Below are positions 33,688 to 44,928 of a stretch of 64,000 nt of DNA, one piece after another. Position 1 is the stretch's first letter; each line of letters begins with the position of its first letter. This DNA comes from Marihabitans asiaticum (GTDB taxonomy: Bacteria; Actinomycetota; Actinomycetes; Actinomycetales; Dermatophilaceae), in the NCBI RefSeq assembly GCF_007828725.1, contig NZ_VIUW01000003.1, positions 124,001 through 188,000 on the forward strand. Direction: 5' to 3'. Under the pieces are notes generated by a model. That model did no database searches. It was not told where the DNA came from and saw nothing but the letters and a program-made list of their open reading frames with translations. The translations under genes were made by a program, and so were the position numbers.

Positions 33688-34587
33688 TCAGTCGTCGAGG
33701 GCCTTGATGATCGTCACGGCAAGGCTCACGCGGGCGGCGTCGTCGTCGCGAGTCGCCCACATCGCGTTCACCACCTCGCGCACGACGGTCCAGCCCCGCA
33801 TCGCCTCCCACGAGATCTCGCCGACCTCGCAGAGGATCTCGGCCCGCCGCCGCACGAGGTAGCGGAAGGAGGACCCGGTGCCCATCTCCTCGGCCCGGTT
33901 CCACAGCATCGGCGCGATCTCGAAGGCGGGATGGCCGGCCATCGGCTTGGGGTCGATCGCCACCCAGTCGGTGCCGTCGGAGAGGACGTTCTCGTAGTGC
34001 AGGTCGCCGTGCAGCAGCGTCGCGTCGCACGAAGGATCGCTGATGAGGTCGCGGACGAGCGAGCCGGCCCGGCTCGCCATCCGGGGTGGCAGAGCGGCGT
34101 CGCCGATCACCTCTGCCTGTCGGCGCGCCCAGGAGGAGAGTCGGGGGGCCTGGGCGAAGGGGGTGACGTGCAGCTGTCCGAAGAGTCCGCCGACGATCTC
34201 GCACGCCTGCTCGTCCCAGGCCTGCGTGAGGTCCTCGTCGGTGAGCCGCTCCAGGAGCAACGCCCCTCGGGCCGGGTCGGCCCGCAGGAGGGTGACCGCG
34301 CCGGCGCCACCCCAGTGCCTCAGGGCTAGGTGCTCGGTGGCCGACTCGTGGTGCGGCCAGCCGATCTTGAGCGCCGCGCCGCGGGCCGGCAGGTCCTCAC
34401 CGGTGACCGGGACGACGACGGCGTATCGGCCGTGACGGGTCGGGCCGCTCGGGACGAGACCCCACTCGCCGAGCAGCTCGCGCAGCAGGCGCGGCAGCCG
34501 GTCGGCCCACTCGGCGCCGCTCGGCCCACCCTCGGCGGGCAGGGCGCGGATTTGACGGTCGAAGTCGGTCGGGACGAGGTCACCCAT
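33688..34587 (-). CDS. APH(6)-like aminoglycoside/hydroxyurea phosphotransferase family protein
   Basis: 299-residue kinase-like protein of the streptomycin 6-kinase/hydroxyurea phosphotransferase family. Visible features are ALKIGWPHHES (ATP-binding lysine), LLLERLTDEDL (hinge), catalytic loop LLHGDLHYENVL with Asp and Asn, and VAIDPKPMAGHPAFEIAPML with the metal-binding Asp. ATG 34587 begins 10 bases after the upstream lipoprotein stop; GTG 34593 and GTG 34596 are alternatives. It converges on aconitase with a four-base gap. Many chromosomal members of this family have housekeeping or unknown roles, so resistance should not be assumed. Confidence 0.8.
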   Translation of the reverse strand: MGDLVPTDFDRQIRALPAEGGPSGAEWADRLPRLLRELLGEWGLVPSGPTRHGRYAVVVPVTGEDLPARGAALKIGWPHHESATEHLALRHWGGAGAVTLLRADPARGALLLERLTDEDLTQAWDEQACEIVGGLFGQLHVTPFAQAPRLSSWARRQAEVIGDAALPPRMASRAGSLVRDLISDPSCDATLLHGDLHYENVLSDGTDWVAIDPKPMAGHPAFEIAPMLWNRAEEMGTGSSFRYLVRRRAEILCEVGEISWEAMRGWTVVREVVNAMWATRDDDAARVSLAVTIIKALDD

Positions 34588-34597
34588 CGCCACCACG

Positions 34598-35446
34598 TCA
34601 TCCCAGGTCGAGGTGGAGCTCGGGTACGGACAGGTCACGGTCCGCCCCACGGTCGAGGACGTCGACCGTCCAGCTCACGACCTCGTGCGCGGCGCTGCGG
34701 TCGTCGGCGAGCTCCGCGAAGAGGCCCAGGTACGAGCGGGCCAGTCGGGCGAGGAGCGCACCGGAGAGCGCGCGTGCCTCGCCGGCGGTGCCGACCTGCT
34801 CGTCGAGCTGGTAGCCGAGGGGGGCGTCCTCGCCGCCGTCCTCACCCGCGCTCACCTGGCGGGTCCGCAGCCGGTCGAGCAGCTCGACGTCCTGCTCGAC
34901 CTCCCCACGCAGCCGCTCGTCCCCCTTCGCCCCCGCCACGGTCAGGCCCCAGATGGCCGCGCGCGTCGCAGAGGCCGCCTGGGCGGCGGCCGGAGCGGCG
35001 ACCCAGGTCCGTTCGTCGTCGTCCGCGGTCCACAGCTCGCGCTGGCCGTGGCGCAGCCGCGAGACGCACAGCCGGCCGACCTGGGGGAGCAGGGGTGAGG
35101 GGCAGGTGCGCAGCGCCGCCTCGTGGGCGGCGATGTCCTCGCCGACCGTGGGGGTGGGACGCCTGCGAGCGGCCGTGATCGAGGCCTCCGGCACTCGCAG
35201 CTCGGCCAGCGCTTCCGCCAGCAGGTCGGCTCGCTCACCCGCTCCCGCGTCCTGCTGGTGGGTGGTCGCGGCGAGCACGGTGAGGAGGGCGGCCTCTCCG
35301 TCGACCGGCTGTCGGGTCGGGACGAAGGGGAGGTTCGGCGCGTCCTCCTCGAGGCGCACGCCGCAGCCGGTTGCGGTGAGAAGCGCGGCGCCGACCGTCA
35401 GGAGGGCCGCGCGACGGGTCGGGGCTGGTGGGTGCACGCCGCCCAT
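34598..35446 (-). CDS. DUF4439-type ferritin-like lipoprotein
   Basis: 282-residue predicted lipoprotein. Residues 1-28 form a signal peptide with Arg-Arg and a lipobox (RRAALLTVGAALLTATGC). The mature part is helical and acidic with repeated Ala/Glu/Leu patterns. The last ~140 residues look like the DUF4439 ferritin-like bundle often found next to rimP in related actinobacteria. No clear di-iron ligands can be picked by eye. ATG 35446 is preceded by GAGGTGG. It is divergent from rimP across 91 bases and lies 10 bases upstream of the APH-like gene, probably one operon. Confidence 0.68.
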   Translation of the reverse strand: MGGVHPPAPTRRAALLTVGAALLTATGCGVRLEEDAPNLPFVPTRQPVDGEAALLTVLAATTHQQDAGAGERADLLAEALAELRVPEASITAARRRPTPTVGEDIAAHEAALRTCPSPLLPQVGRLCVSRLRHGQRELWTADDDERTWVAAPAAAQAASATRAAIWGLTVAGAKGDERLRGEVEQDVELLDRLRTRQVSAGEDGGEDAPLGYQLDEQVGTAGEARALSGALLARLARSYLGLFAELADDRSAAHEVVSWTVDVLDRGADRDLSVPELHLDLG

Positions 35447-35469
35447 GGTCCCACCTCGGCGTCTGCGGC

Positions 35470-35475
35470 TAGAGT
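35470..35475 (+). promoter_or_regulatory. -10 box of the rimP-nusA-ylxR-infB operon
   Basis: TAGAGT lies 62 bases upstream of the rimP ATG. The leader would be about 55 bases with GGAAGG near 35523. No convincing -35 hexamer is seen. Confidence 0.4.
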
Positions 35476-35537
35476 GGCGTGTCCACCGGACGAGCGGTGA
35501 GTGACACCTGACAGCTGCACACAGGAAGGGCGCCTCG

Positions 35538-36053
35538 ATGAGCCTGGAGCACGACCTCGAGACGCACGTCGCCGACGCCCTCGGCGGCTCGGTCACCGTC
35601 GAGGAGGTCACGGTGACCCCGGCCGGACGCCGCCGCGTGGTGCGGGTCACCGTCGACCGGCCCCTCCCCGGGGCCGAGGGCTCCGACCCGGTCCCGCCGC
35701 TGTCCCTGGACGAGGTGTCCGAGGCGACCCGAGCCGTCAGCGAGGTGCTCGACGGCACCGACCTGCTCGGACAGCAGCCCTACACCCTCGAGGTCACCAC
35801 CCCGGGGATCGGTCGCCCGCTCACGACACCGGAGCACTTCCGGCGCAACGTCTCCCGGATGGTCGAGGTCGAGCGCCTGGACGGCGACGCGCCGGTCACC
35901 GGGCGGGTCGTGCGCGTCACGGCCGACCGGGTCGAGCTCGAGACCCGTGCAGAGCGCAAGAAGCCCGCCACCGTGGTCGAGATCCCCTTCGCCGAGGTCC
36001 GTCGCGGCACGGTCCAGGTGGAGTTCAACCGCACGGACGAGGAAGGACGCTGA
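35538..36053 (+). CDS. rimP: Ribosome maturation factor RimP
   Basis: 171-residue factor needed for 30S subunit maturation. The N-terminal domain ([24 protein letters not shown]) and the conserved [24 protein letters not shown] block are clear. The latter is the RimP signature usually written SPGxxRPL. The C-terminal SH3-like domain ends with VQVEFNRTD. It is the first gene of the classic rimP-nusA-ylxR-infB operon and ends one base before nusA's start codon. It carries one minus-oriented dispersed motif near 35985, encoding PFA in the C-terminal domain. Confidence 0.93.
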   Translation: MSLEHDLETHVADALGGSVTVEEVTVTPAGRRRVVRVTVDRPLPGAEGSDPVPPLSLDEVSEATRAVSEVLDGTDLLGQQPYTLEVTTPGIGRPLTTPEHFRRNVSRMVEVERLDGDAPVTGRVVRVTADRVELETRAERKKPATVVEIPFAEVRRGTVQVEFNRTDEEGR

Positions 36054-36054
36054 C

Positions 36055-37278
36055 ATGGACATCGACATCCAGGCGCTCAAGGCGGTCGAGCGGGAGCGGG
36101 AGATCCCCTTCGCCGTCCTCGTCGACGCCATCGAGGCCGCCCTCCTCGGCGCGTACCACCGCACCGAGGGCTCGTACAAGAACGCCCGCGTCGAGCTGGA
36201 CCGCAAGGAGGGGCACGTCGTCGTCTGGGCGCGCGAGGAGCACCTCGTCCCCGACCTGGAGGCAGAGGCGGCGGCGGCCGCAGCTACAAGCGGAACCGCA
36301 GCCGGAGCCGCCGTCGACGAGACGCGCGACGACGCCGCCGAGAGCGACGGCAGCGGCGGCAGCGGCGGCGACGAGGTCAGCGGCGGCGACGAGGACAGCA
36401 GCGGCGGTGAAGGCGCGCGCGAGCGCCCCCGTCCGATGCGCAAGGAGCTCGGTCCCGAGTTCGACCACACCCCGACGAACTTCGGCCGCGTCGCGGCGGC
36501 GACCGCACGCCAGGTCATCGTTCAGCGGATGCGTGACCTCGAGGACGAGTCCGTGCTCGGCGACTTCCGTGGCCGAGAGGGCGAGATCGTCGCCGGGGTG
36601 ATCCAGCAGAGCCCCAACCCGCGCCACGTCACCGTGGACTTCGGGACCGTGGAGGGCATCCTGCCCGTCTCCGAGCAGGTGCCGGGGGAGAGCTACCGGC
36701 ACGGCGAGCGGATTCGGGTCTACGTCGTCAGCGCCCGCCGCGGGCTGCGCGGTCCCGAGATCACCCTCTCGCGTACCCACCCGAACCTCGTGCGCAAGCT
36801 CTTCGCGCTCGAGGTGCCCGAGATCGCTGACGGATCGGTCGAGATCACCTCCCTCGCCCGTGAGGCGGGGCACCGGACGAAGATCGCGGTGCGCTCCAAG
36901 GTCGCCGGGCTCAACCCCAAGGGCGCGTGCATCGGCCCGATGGGCCAGCGGGTGCGGGCCGTGATGGACCACCTCCAGGGCGAGAAGATCGACATCATCG
37001 ACCACTCCGACGAGCCCGACCAGTTCATCGCGGCGGCGCTCTCCCCGGCCAAGGTTCAGACGGTCGAGGTCGTCGATCCCACGCTGCGCGCCGCTCGGGC
37101 GATCGTCCCCGACTACCAGCTGAGCCTGGCGATCGGCAAGGAGGGTCAGAACGCCCGCCTGGCGGCCAAGCTCACCGGGTGGCGGATCGACATCCGTCCC
37201 GACACCGACCCCCGGGCCGGTGCCGTAGCCGACCCTGCGAGCGAGAGCGTGTCCAGCCCCGAGGCAGGCAGTGCCTGA
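36055..37278 (+). CDS. nusA: Transcription termination/antitermination factor NusA with an inserted linker
   Basis: 407-residue RNA polymerase-binding factor. The N-terminal domain is split after about residue 70 by a ~60-residue Ala/Gly/Asp/Glu/Ser-rich insertion ([20 protein letters not shown] and similar). The S1 domain ([11 protein letters not shown] and following) and two KH domains ([29 protein letters not shown], and [18 protein letters not shown]) come next. Mycobacterial NusA is about 350 residues; the extra length here is this insertion plus a short tail. The 3' end overlaps the ylxR start by eight bases. Confidence 0.95.
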   Translation: MDIDIQALKAVEREREIPFAVLVDAIEAALLGAYHRTEGSYKNARVELDRKEGHVVVWAREEHLVPDLEAEAAAAAATSGTAAGAAVDETRDDAAESDGSGGSGGDEVSGGDEDSSGGEGARERPRPMRKELGPEFDHTPTNFGRVAAATARQVIVQRMRDLEDESVLGDFRGREGEIVAGVIQQSPNPRHVTVDFGTVEGILPVSEQVPGESYRHGERIRVYVVSARRGLRGPEITLSRTHPNLVRKLFALEVPEIADGSVEITSLAREAGHRTKIAVRSKVAGLNPKGACIGPMGQRVRAVMDHLQGEKIDIIDHSDEPDQFIAAALSPAKVQTVEVVDPTLRAARAIVPDYQLSLAIGKEGQNARLAAKLTGWRIDIRPDTDPRAGAVADPASESVSSPEAGSA

Positions 37279-37648
37279 CCGCACCGCCGAAGACGCTAGA
37301 CTGTCGGGGGTCGACCGGACTGGACTCCGGCCGCGGACCCCTGGTGCAGATCCTCAGCGGACCTGCGTCGGGTGTCGGCAGACGGATAGCCGGTCGACGC
37401 TGCTGCGAGTTGTCGCGGAGACGAGAGAGGACGGCGCTGTCGTCCTTCGCCCCGATCCTCGACGGCGGTTGCCCGGGCGTGGAGCATGGCTGCACCCCAG
37501 CACCCGTTGCCTCGACCTCGCCGTCCGTCGACGGGCCCTGCCCCGCGCGCTGCGTACCGCCGCGCGCGCCGGTCTCGACGACGTCCGGTCCTGGGTCGAG
37601 GAGATGTCGCAGACGTTGTCCGTCCCGATGAACCGAGAGCGGGTTTGA
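37271..37648 (+). CDS. ylxR: YlxR/DUF448 family RNA-binding protein
   Basis: 125-residue basic protein. The family signature [19 protein letters not shown] starts near residue 30, followed by [32 protein letters not shown]. The YlxR fold binds RNA, and the family is found between nusA and infB in most Gram-positives. GTG 37271 overlaps the end of nusA, consistent with coupling. The first ~28 residues precede the conserved domain and vary among relatives, so a later start is possible. Confidence 0.88.
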   Translation: MPDRTAEDARLSGVDRTGLRPRTPGADPQRTCVGCRQTDSRSTLLRVVAETREDGAVVLRPDPRRRLPGRGAWLHPSTRCLDLAVRRRALPRALRTAARAGLDDVRSWVEEMSQTLSVPMNRERV

Positions 37649-37744
37649 CGCTGATGAGCACCCGATGAGTACTCAGCGATGAGCATCCCCCTGTACTGAC
37701 GACGGTCCGCGCCTTCTCGAATCGCGGGCCAGAGAAGGAGAAAC

Positions 37745-40645
<2,901 letters not shown>

Positions 40646-40664
40646 CCTCGTGAGAGCCCCATGA

Positions 40665-40708
40665 CGAAGGGGGTGAGTCGGCCGATCGTGGCCGGCTCAC
40701 CCCCTTCG
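40665..40708. terminator. Terminator-like hairpin built from an inverted pair of the dispersed motif
   Basis: The 19-base arms 40665-40683 and 40690-40708 pair with one G-T mismatch around a six-base loop. The outer eight bases of each arm are exactly the CGAAGGGG core. It sits between the convergent infB and Dyp-peroxidase genes and could stop transcription from both sides. No T-run follows. Confidence 0.8.
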
Positions 40709-40731
40709 CCGTGTGCCCGGGTCAGACCAGG

Positions 40732-42012
40732 TCAGGCCAGCACGCTCTCGCCGAGGTGCTCGCCCGGCTCGACGCCCGGCAGGACCGCGGCGACGCAGGA
40801 CCCGACCGCCCGGGTCCAGATGTTGAGCAGGTCCTGCTCGGCCAGCCGGCGCTGCACCGGGACGAACTGGCGCTCCGCGTCCGCGCAGTAGGCCGCGAAG
40901 AGCAGCCCGTGCGGTGACCGGTGGGTGTCCTTGGCCTCAAGCGGCCCGCCGCTCAGGTCGTGGGTCTCCTCGTAGGAGTAGGGGCGGCGCAGGAAGCGCT
41001 CGTGCGCCGCGCGTGGCATCGCCCGCCGCATGTGCGAGCCCGGGTCGATGACCGGCAGGCCGCTCCCGGTCGTCGCGGTGAGGTCGGGAGGGGTGTGCTC
41101 CCCGCCGCCGGTCAGCGGTGCCCCGTCGCTCAGCCGGCGACCGATGGCGTTCTCCTTCGCCGCGGGGTCCAGGCTCTCCCAGGTGTCGAGGTTCATCGCG
41201 ATCCGGCGCAGGACGAGGGTGCTCGCGCCGGACCAGATGCCATCCTCGGCGCCCCGCCAGATCAGGTGGTCGTCGGGGCCGTCGAGGACGGGTTGGACCG
41301 TGCCGTCGACCTGGCCCATCGCGTTGCGCTCGGCGGTCCACCGTGGGCGCTCGCTCGGTCGGCGGTAGCCCGCCTGCACCCAGCGTGGCCGGACGGCCGC
41401 GCCGGCGCCGGTGACGAGACTGCGGTGGGCGTGCGCGCAGGTGGTCGGTGACTGCGAGCCGATCTGCAGCACGATGTCGCCGCCGCTCCACCGGTCCTGC
41501 AGGGCGTCGGTGGCGAAGGGGGGCAGGTCGCCCAGCCACGCCGGGGCGAGGTCGTCGCGACCGACGCGCTCGAAGGCACTCCGACCGAGAGCAACCGAGA
41601 CCGTGAGGAAGCGGGGATCCTGGGAGAGCTCGGGCGCGTGGTCGGCGAGCATGGGCCGTCCCTGGGTGAGTCGGCCCATGTCCTCGGTCCAGATCCGCAG
41701 GATCCGGCGCAGGTCGTCCAGGCTCGCCCCCTTCGCGAGGTCCAGAGCGACCCACCTCGTGTGGGCCGGGGGCGGCGTGGCGACGCCGGCCTGGCGGGGG
41801 CCGAAGAAGGGCATCACCTCGGCGCCGTCGTCCCCGCGGCCGGCGCCGGCCGGCGATTCCCCGTCATCGGAGGAGGCCGCCCGGGGGGCCGCGGCGTTCG
41901 CCACCGCGGCCCCACCGGCCAGGGTTGCCCCGACGCCCGACCCCAGGAGGGCCCGTCGCCCGGGACCGGGCTCGGCCGGCCACGAGTGGCTCGTGCGCAT
42001 CGGGGCGGTCAT
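40732..42012 (-). CDS. Tat-exported Dyp-type heme peroxidase (EfeB-like)
   Basis: 426-residue secreted heme peroxidase. The N terminus has a twin-arginine signal (PGRRALLGSGVGATLAGG). Dyp marks are MGQVDGTVQP, holding the distal catalytic Asp in the GxxDG motif. The proximal heme His lies in PGSHMRRA, and HERFLRRPYSYEE and GLLFAAYCAD follow. Substrates may be dyes, phenolics or, in EfeB-like members, heme or ferrous iron. The ATG overlaps the stop of the copper chaperone gene (TGATG), so both belong to one exported redox-metal operon. It converges on infB across the hairpin at 40665. Confidence 0.87.
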   Translation of the reverse strand: MTAPMRTSHSWPAEPGPGRRALLGSGVGATLAGGAAVANAAAPRAASSDDGESPAGAGRGDDGAEVMPFFGPRQAGVATPPPAHTRWVALDLAKGASLDDLRRILRIWTEDMGRLTQGRPMLADHAPELSQDPRFLTVSVALGRSAFERVGRDDLAPAWLGDLPPFATDALQDRWSGGDIVLQIGSQSPTTCAHAHRSLVTGAGAAVRPRWVQAGYRRPSERPRWTAERNAMGQVDGTVQPVLDGPDDHLIWRGAEDGIWSGASTLVLRRIAMNLDTWESLDPAAKENAIGRRLSDGAPLTGGGEHTPPDLTATTGSGLPVIDPGSHMRRAMPRAAHERFLRRPYSYEETHDLSGGPLEAKDTHRSPHGLLFAAYCADAERQFVPVQRRLAEQDLLNIWTRAVGSCVAAVLPGVEPGEHLGESVLA

Positions 42013-42605
42013 CAGCTGGAGCTCTCTTCGGAGTGCTCGTGCTCGTGCTCGTCGTCGGAGTGATCGTCCTCCCCGCCGTCGTAGTCCTCCTCGGCGCCGC
42101 TGAACTCGCGCCCGGCGACGGTGAGGTCGACCGACTCCCCGCCCTTCGTCGTCACGGTGATGACGTAGTCCGTCCCGGCCACGACGGGCTCCTCGAGCTG
42201 CATGAGCATGAGGTGCGGGCCGCCGGGCTCGAGGACCAGCTCACCACCGGCGGGGACGGTGTGGCCGTCCTTCGCCTCCGTCATGACCATCTGACCACTG
42301 TCGTCGGTGGTCATGACGTGGGCCTCGACCATGCCGGCGATGTCGCTGCTGCCGCCGGTGATGACGATGTCCTGCTCGCCGGAGTTCCGCAGCGTGCCGA
42401 AGGCGCCGGTCATGCCCTCGTCGGTGGCCTTGACCCAGCCGTCGCTGATGGTCAGGGGAGAGGTGGCCTGCTCGGCTGAGCTGCTGGAGGTGGTCGGGTC
42501 GGTGGCGGAGGCGGTGGTGCTGGCGTCCTCCCCGCCGCAGCCGGCGAGGAGGGCGGCTGCGCTCACGGCGCCGAGGGTGGCCAGGGTGATTCGGGTAGCT
42601 CGCAT
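42012..42605 (-). CDS. PCu(A)C-type copper chaperone lipoprotein
   Basis: 197-residue periplasm-facing copper-binding lipoprotein. The signal ends in a lipobox (ALLAGC). The PCuAC domain shows the family's Met/His ligand pattern: VEAHVMTTDDSGQMVM near residues 97-112 and GGPHLMLMQ near residue 136. The acidic C-terminal tail is His-rich (DDHSDDEHEHEHSEE) and may hold additional metal. Such proteins deliver Cu(I) to cytochrome oxidase. The stop overlaps the Dyp peroxidase ATG. A 93-base gap separates it from the membrane protein upstream. Confidence 0.85.
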   Translation of the reverse strand: MRATRITLATLGAVSAAALLAGCGGEDASTTASATDPTTSSSSAEQATSPLTISDGWVKATDEGMTGAFGTLRNSGEQDIVITGGSSDIAGMVEAHVMTTDDSGQMVMTEAKDGHTVPAGGELVLEPGGPHLMLMQLEEPVVAGTDYVITVTTKGGESVDLTVAGREFSGAEEDYDGGEDDHSDDEHEHEHSEESSS

Positions 42606-42698
42606 GTCGTTCTTCCTGTGAGTGAGTGGGGTGCGTCTGGGCAGACGCGGTCATGGCGCCGCCGGCGGATGCCGGCGGCGCGAAGGGGGTCAGCTCAC

Positions 42699-43253
42699 TC
42701 AGGCGGGAGGGGCGCGGGCCTGCGCCAGCCGCGCCGGCTCGAGCGTCGCCGCCACCTGGACGTGCCAGGTCGCCGGCGGCGTGCTCGCGACCGTCCAGAC
42801 CGGGATCTCGGGCGGGCCGAGCCGCTCGAGGAGCGCGAAGAGGATCTGCTCGCCCCGCGACCACAGGGCCGCGAGTGCGGCGGCGACGGCGACGTGACCG
42901 AGCAGCATCTGCGGGCTGAGGCCGAGGTCGTGCGGCGAGACCGCGAGGGGCGCCGGCATCGAGTGCGCGTGTGCGCCGCCGGCCGCGTCGAGGTGATGAC
43001 CCCCGGTGAGCGCGCTGAGGTGCACGCCGAGCTGGCCGAGAACGAGGACGGCCATGGCTGCTGCCGGTGAGACGGCCTGGCGGCTGAGCCGCAGGACCGG
43101 GATGAGCAGCAGCACGGCGACGCCGGTGAGGGTGGCTCCGCTCGGGGATGCACCGCCCGCATGGTCGTGGGCGATCAGCCCCGCGCCGATGGAGGTCAGC
43201 ACGAGCACCAGGCTGCGCAGCAGGCGCAGCGCCGGGGCGGTGCCGATCCTCAT
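42699..43253 (-). CDS. Small multi-spanning membrane protein beside the copper chaperone gene
   Basis: 184-residue hydrophobic protein that I do not recognise. It has about four or five membrane segments, beginning LRLLRSLVLVLTSIGAGLIAHD, then ATLTGVAVLLLIPVLRL, AAAMAVLVLGQLGVHLSAL and MLLGHVAVAAALAALW. An extracytoplasmic-looking loop contains GGHHLDAAGGAHAHSM, rich in His and with a Met, which could bind copper. ATG 43253 is supported by a TACCGT box seven bases upstream on the minus strand (leaderless). Its position upstream of a copper chaperone and Dyp peroxidase suggests a metal-handling role; this is inference. Confidence 0.6.
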   Translation of the reverse strand: MRIGTAPALRLLRSLVLVLTSIGAGLIAHDHAGGASPSGATLTGVAVLLLIPVLRLSRQAVSPAAAMAVLVLGQLGVHLSALTGGHHLDAAGGAHAHSMPAPLAVSPHDLGLSPQMLLGHVAVAAALAALWSRGEQILFALLERLGPPEIPVWTVASTPPATWHVQVAATLEPARLAQARAPPA

Positions 43254-43416
43254 GCCCCAGACGGTATCGCCCCGTCGTCGGTGGCAGCGCAGCGGCCCCA
43301 TCCTGGAGGGGACGGTGATCGGGCCGATCGGCAGGTCCTCCCGCCAGGTATGGCGGTCGTCTCCTACACTCGCGCACGACAGCCGAGATCGACAGAGAAG
43401 ACAGGGGAAGTCAGAC

Positions 43417-43806
43417 ATGAGCACGCCACCTCCGCCGAGCGACGGCGGCTACGACCCGCACAGCAGCGCCCCGACCTCCGGTCCCTATGGGAGCTACCCG
43501 TCCGCGCCCGGCGGCGCGAGCGCGATGGCCGGGGGACAGGGACCGATCGATCACCCCCAGGGCACGACCATCCTCGTGCTGGGGATCCTCGGACTCGTCG
43601 TCTGCAGCATCCTCGCGCCGGTCGCCTGGTATATGGGCAACAACGCGATGAAGGAGGTCGAGGCCAACCCGGGCCGGTACGCCAACGCGCAGAACATCAA
43701 GATCGGACGGATCCTCGGCATGATCGGCACTGCGCTCATCGTGCTCGGGCTCGTCTTCGCGGCGATCATCATCATCGGCGCCGTCGTCGCCGGCGCCAAC
43801 GCCTGA
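43417..43806 (+). CDS. DUF4190-like small membrane protein (first of a pair)
   Basis: 129-residue protein. A Pro/Ser/Gly/Tyr-rich cytoplasmic N terminus (about 45 residues, MSTPPPPSDGGYDPH) precedes two hydrophobic helices (TTILVLGILGLVVCSILAPV and GMIGTALIVLGLVFAAIIII). A short loop with WYMGNNAMKEVEANPGRY lies between them. This layout is that of DUF4190 domains, common in actinobacteria, function unknown. ATG 43417 follows AGGGGAAG. TACACT near 43375 may be its -10 box. It is followed 44 bases later by a paralogue with the same architecture. Confidence 0.72.
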   Translation: MSTPPPPSDGGYDPHSSAPTSGPYGSYPSAPGGASAMAGGQGPIDHPQGTTILVLGILGLVVCSILAPVAWYMGNNAMKEVEANPGRYANAQNIKIGRILGMIGTALIVLGLVFAAIIIIGAVVAGANA

Positions 43807-43850
43807 CCACCCAACCCCCTTCGCACCACCGAGCAGACAAGGAAATCGCC

Positions 43851-44390
43851 ATGAGCAGCACCCCTCCTCCTCCCCCCGGCGGCGGCAGCCCCTACGACCC
43901 GACGGGCCCGTCCTCCTACCCGAGCTCCGGCTCCGGTGAGCCCGCCCCGCGCCCGGCCTCCGAAGGCACGCCGCAGTCCTCGCCCTACGGCACCGGGTCG
44001 GACCAGGCCCCGCCGACCTCGTCGCAGGGCACGGGCGAGTACGGCCCGCCCCCGGGACAGCAGCCCGGCCAGTACGGTCAGGCGCCCCCGCCGCAGCAGG
44101 GCTACGGCCAGCAGCCGTCCGGGCAGAACCAGACCCAGCTCTTCGGCATCGGCTCGATCGTCTCCGGCGTCCTCGGCCTGTGCTGCTGCGGGTGGTTCAT
44201 CTTCAGCATCGTCGCGGTGGTCCTGGGGTTCCTCGGCCGCAAGAAGGCCGCCGAGGAGGGACAGAAGGACCAGCTGCCCAAGATCGGTCTGATCCTCGGT
44301 GTCGTCGGCATCATCGCCGGCATCATCAACTGGATCCTCGTCGCGACCGGTGTGATCGACGTCAACATGTACAGCAACGTCGGCGCCTGA
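43851..44390 (+). CDS. DUF4190-like small membrane protein (second of a pair)
   Basis: 179-residue protein with a long Pro/Gly/Gln/Tyr-rich N terminus (about 95 residues, with QQPGQYGQAPPPQQGYGQQP). Two or three hydrophobic segments follow (GIGSIVSGVLGLCCCGWFIF, SIVAVVLGFLGRK, IGLILGVVGIIAGIINWILV). Three consecutive Cys residues lie in the first segment and could be acylated. It resembles the preceding gene in layout and is probably a diverged duplicate. The start ATG has AAGGAAA upstream. A strong hairpin ends the unit 10 bases after the stop. Confidence 0.72.
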   Translation: MSSTPPPPPGGGSPYDPTGPSSYPSSGSGEPAPRPASEGTPQSSPYGTGSDQAPPTSSQGTGEYGPPPGQQPGQYGQAPPPQQGYGQQPSGQNQTQLFGIGSIVSGVLGLCCCGWFIFSIVAVVLGFLGRKKAAEEGQKDQLPKIGLILGVVGIIAGIINWILVATGVIDVNMYSNVGA

Positions 44391-44400
44391 TTCGTCCCGC

Positions 44401-44437
44401 ACAGGCGCCCCCGACCGCAGCGGTCGGGGGCGCCTGT
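44401..44437 (+). terminator. Perfect 17-bp terminator hairpin
   Basis: Arms 44401-44417 and 44421-44437 are perfectly complementary with a three-base loop CAG, beginning 10 bases after the DUF4190-like stop. This is the strongest hairpin of the window without the dispersed motif. It separates the membrane-protein pair from rbfA, whose own -10 box (TACCGT, 44447) lies just beyond. Confidence 0.85.
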
Positions 44438-44446
44438 CGTATCGCC

Positions 44447-44452
44447 TACCGT
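44447..44452 (+). promoter_or_regulatory. -10 box of rbfA-truB
   Basis: TACCGT begins ten bases after the preceding terminator stem and 35 bases upstream of the rbfA ATG. A GGAGG ribosome binding site lies in the short leader. Confidence 0.5.
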
Positions 44453-44481
44453 GGCAGCAGACAGCAGACCTGGAGGAACCC

Positions 44482-44928
44482 ATGGCAGACCCGGCCCGCG
44501 CCCGCAAGATCGCCGACCGCATCAAGGAGGTCATCGCAGCCAACCTCGAGCAGGTGGTCAAGGACCCCGACCTCGGCTTCGTCACCATCACCGACGTCCG
44601 GGTCACCGGCGACCTGCAGCACGCCTCGGTCTTCTACACCGTCTACGGCGACGACGACCAGCGCGCGACGAGCACCCGGCTCCTGGAGGAGAACAGGGGC
44701 AAGCTGCGCTCTCTCGTCGGGCGCCAGCTCGGCATCCGGCTGACCCCGACCCTCGAGCTCATCCCGGACGCGCTGCCGGAGAACGCCTCTCACCTCGACG
44801 ACGTGCTGCGCGCCGCCCGTGAGCGCGACGAGCAGCTCGCGGCCCGGTCCTCGCAGGCGACCTACGCCGGCGAGGCCGACCCGTACCGGGTCGCCAAGGA
44901 CGAGGCAGCCGGTCCGGACGCCGAGTGA
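44482..44928 (+). CDS. rbfA: Ribosome-binding factor A
   Basis: 148-residue cold-shock and 30S-maturation factor with a KH-like fold. Seen are ARKIADRIKEVIAANLEQVVKDPDLG, VTITDVRVTGDLQHASVFYTVYG and GKLRSLVGRQLGIRLTPTLELIPD. The acidic C-terminal ~30 residues are variable. ATG 44482 is preceded by TGGAGGAA. In most bacteria rbfA follows infB directly. Here 3.8 kb of unrelated genes lie between, and rbfA has its own promoter. The 3' end overlaps truB by four bases. Confidence 0.94.
   Translation: MADPARARKIADRIKEVIAANLEQVVKDPDLGFVTITDVRVTGDLQHASVFYTVYGDDDQRATSTRLLEENRGKLRSLVGRQLGIRLTPTLELIPDALPENASHLDDVLRAARERDEQLAARSSQATYAGEADPYRVAKDEAAGPDAE

Noticed and set aside
37649-37744. Possible attenuator or third-start region before infB (GATGAG repeated three times)
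   Set aside because: No convincing hairpin or peptide frame was found. It appears to be an ordinary leader ending in GAAGGAG.
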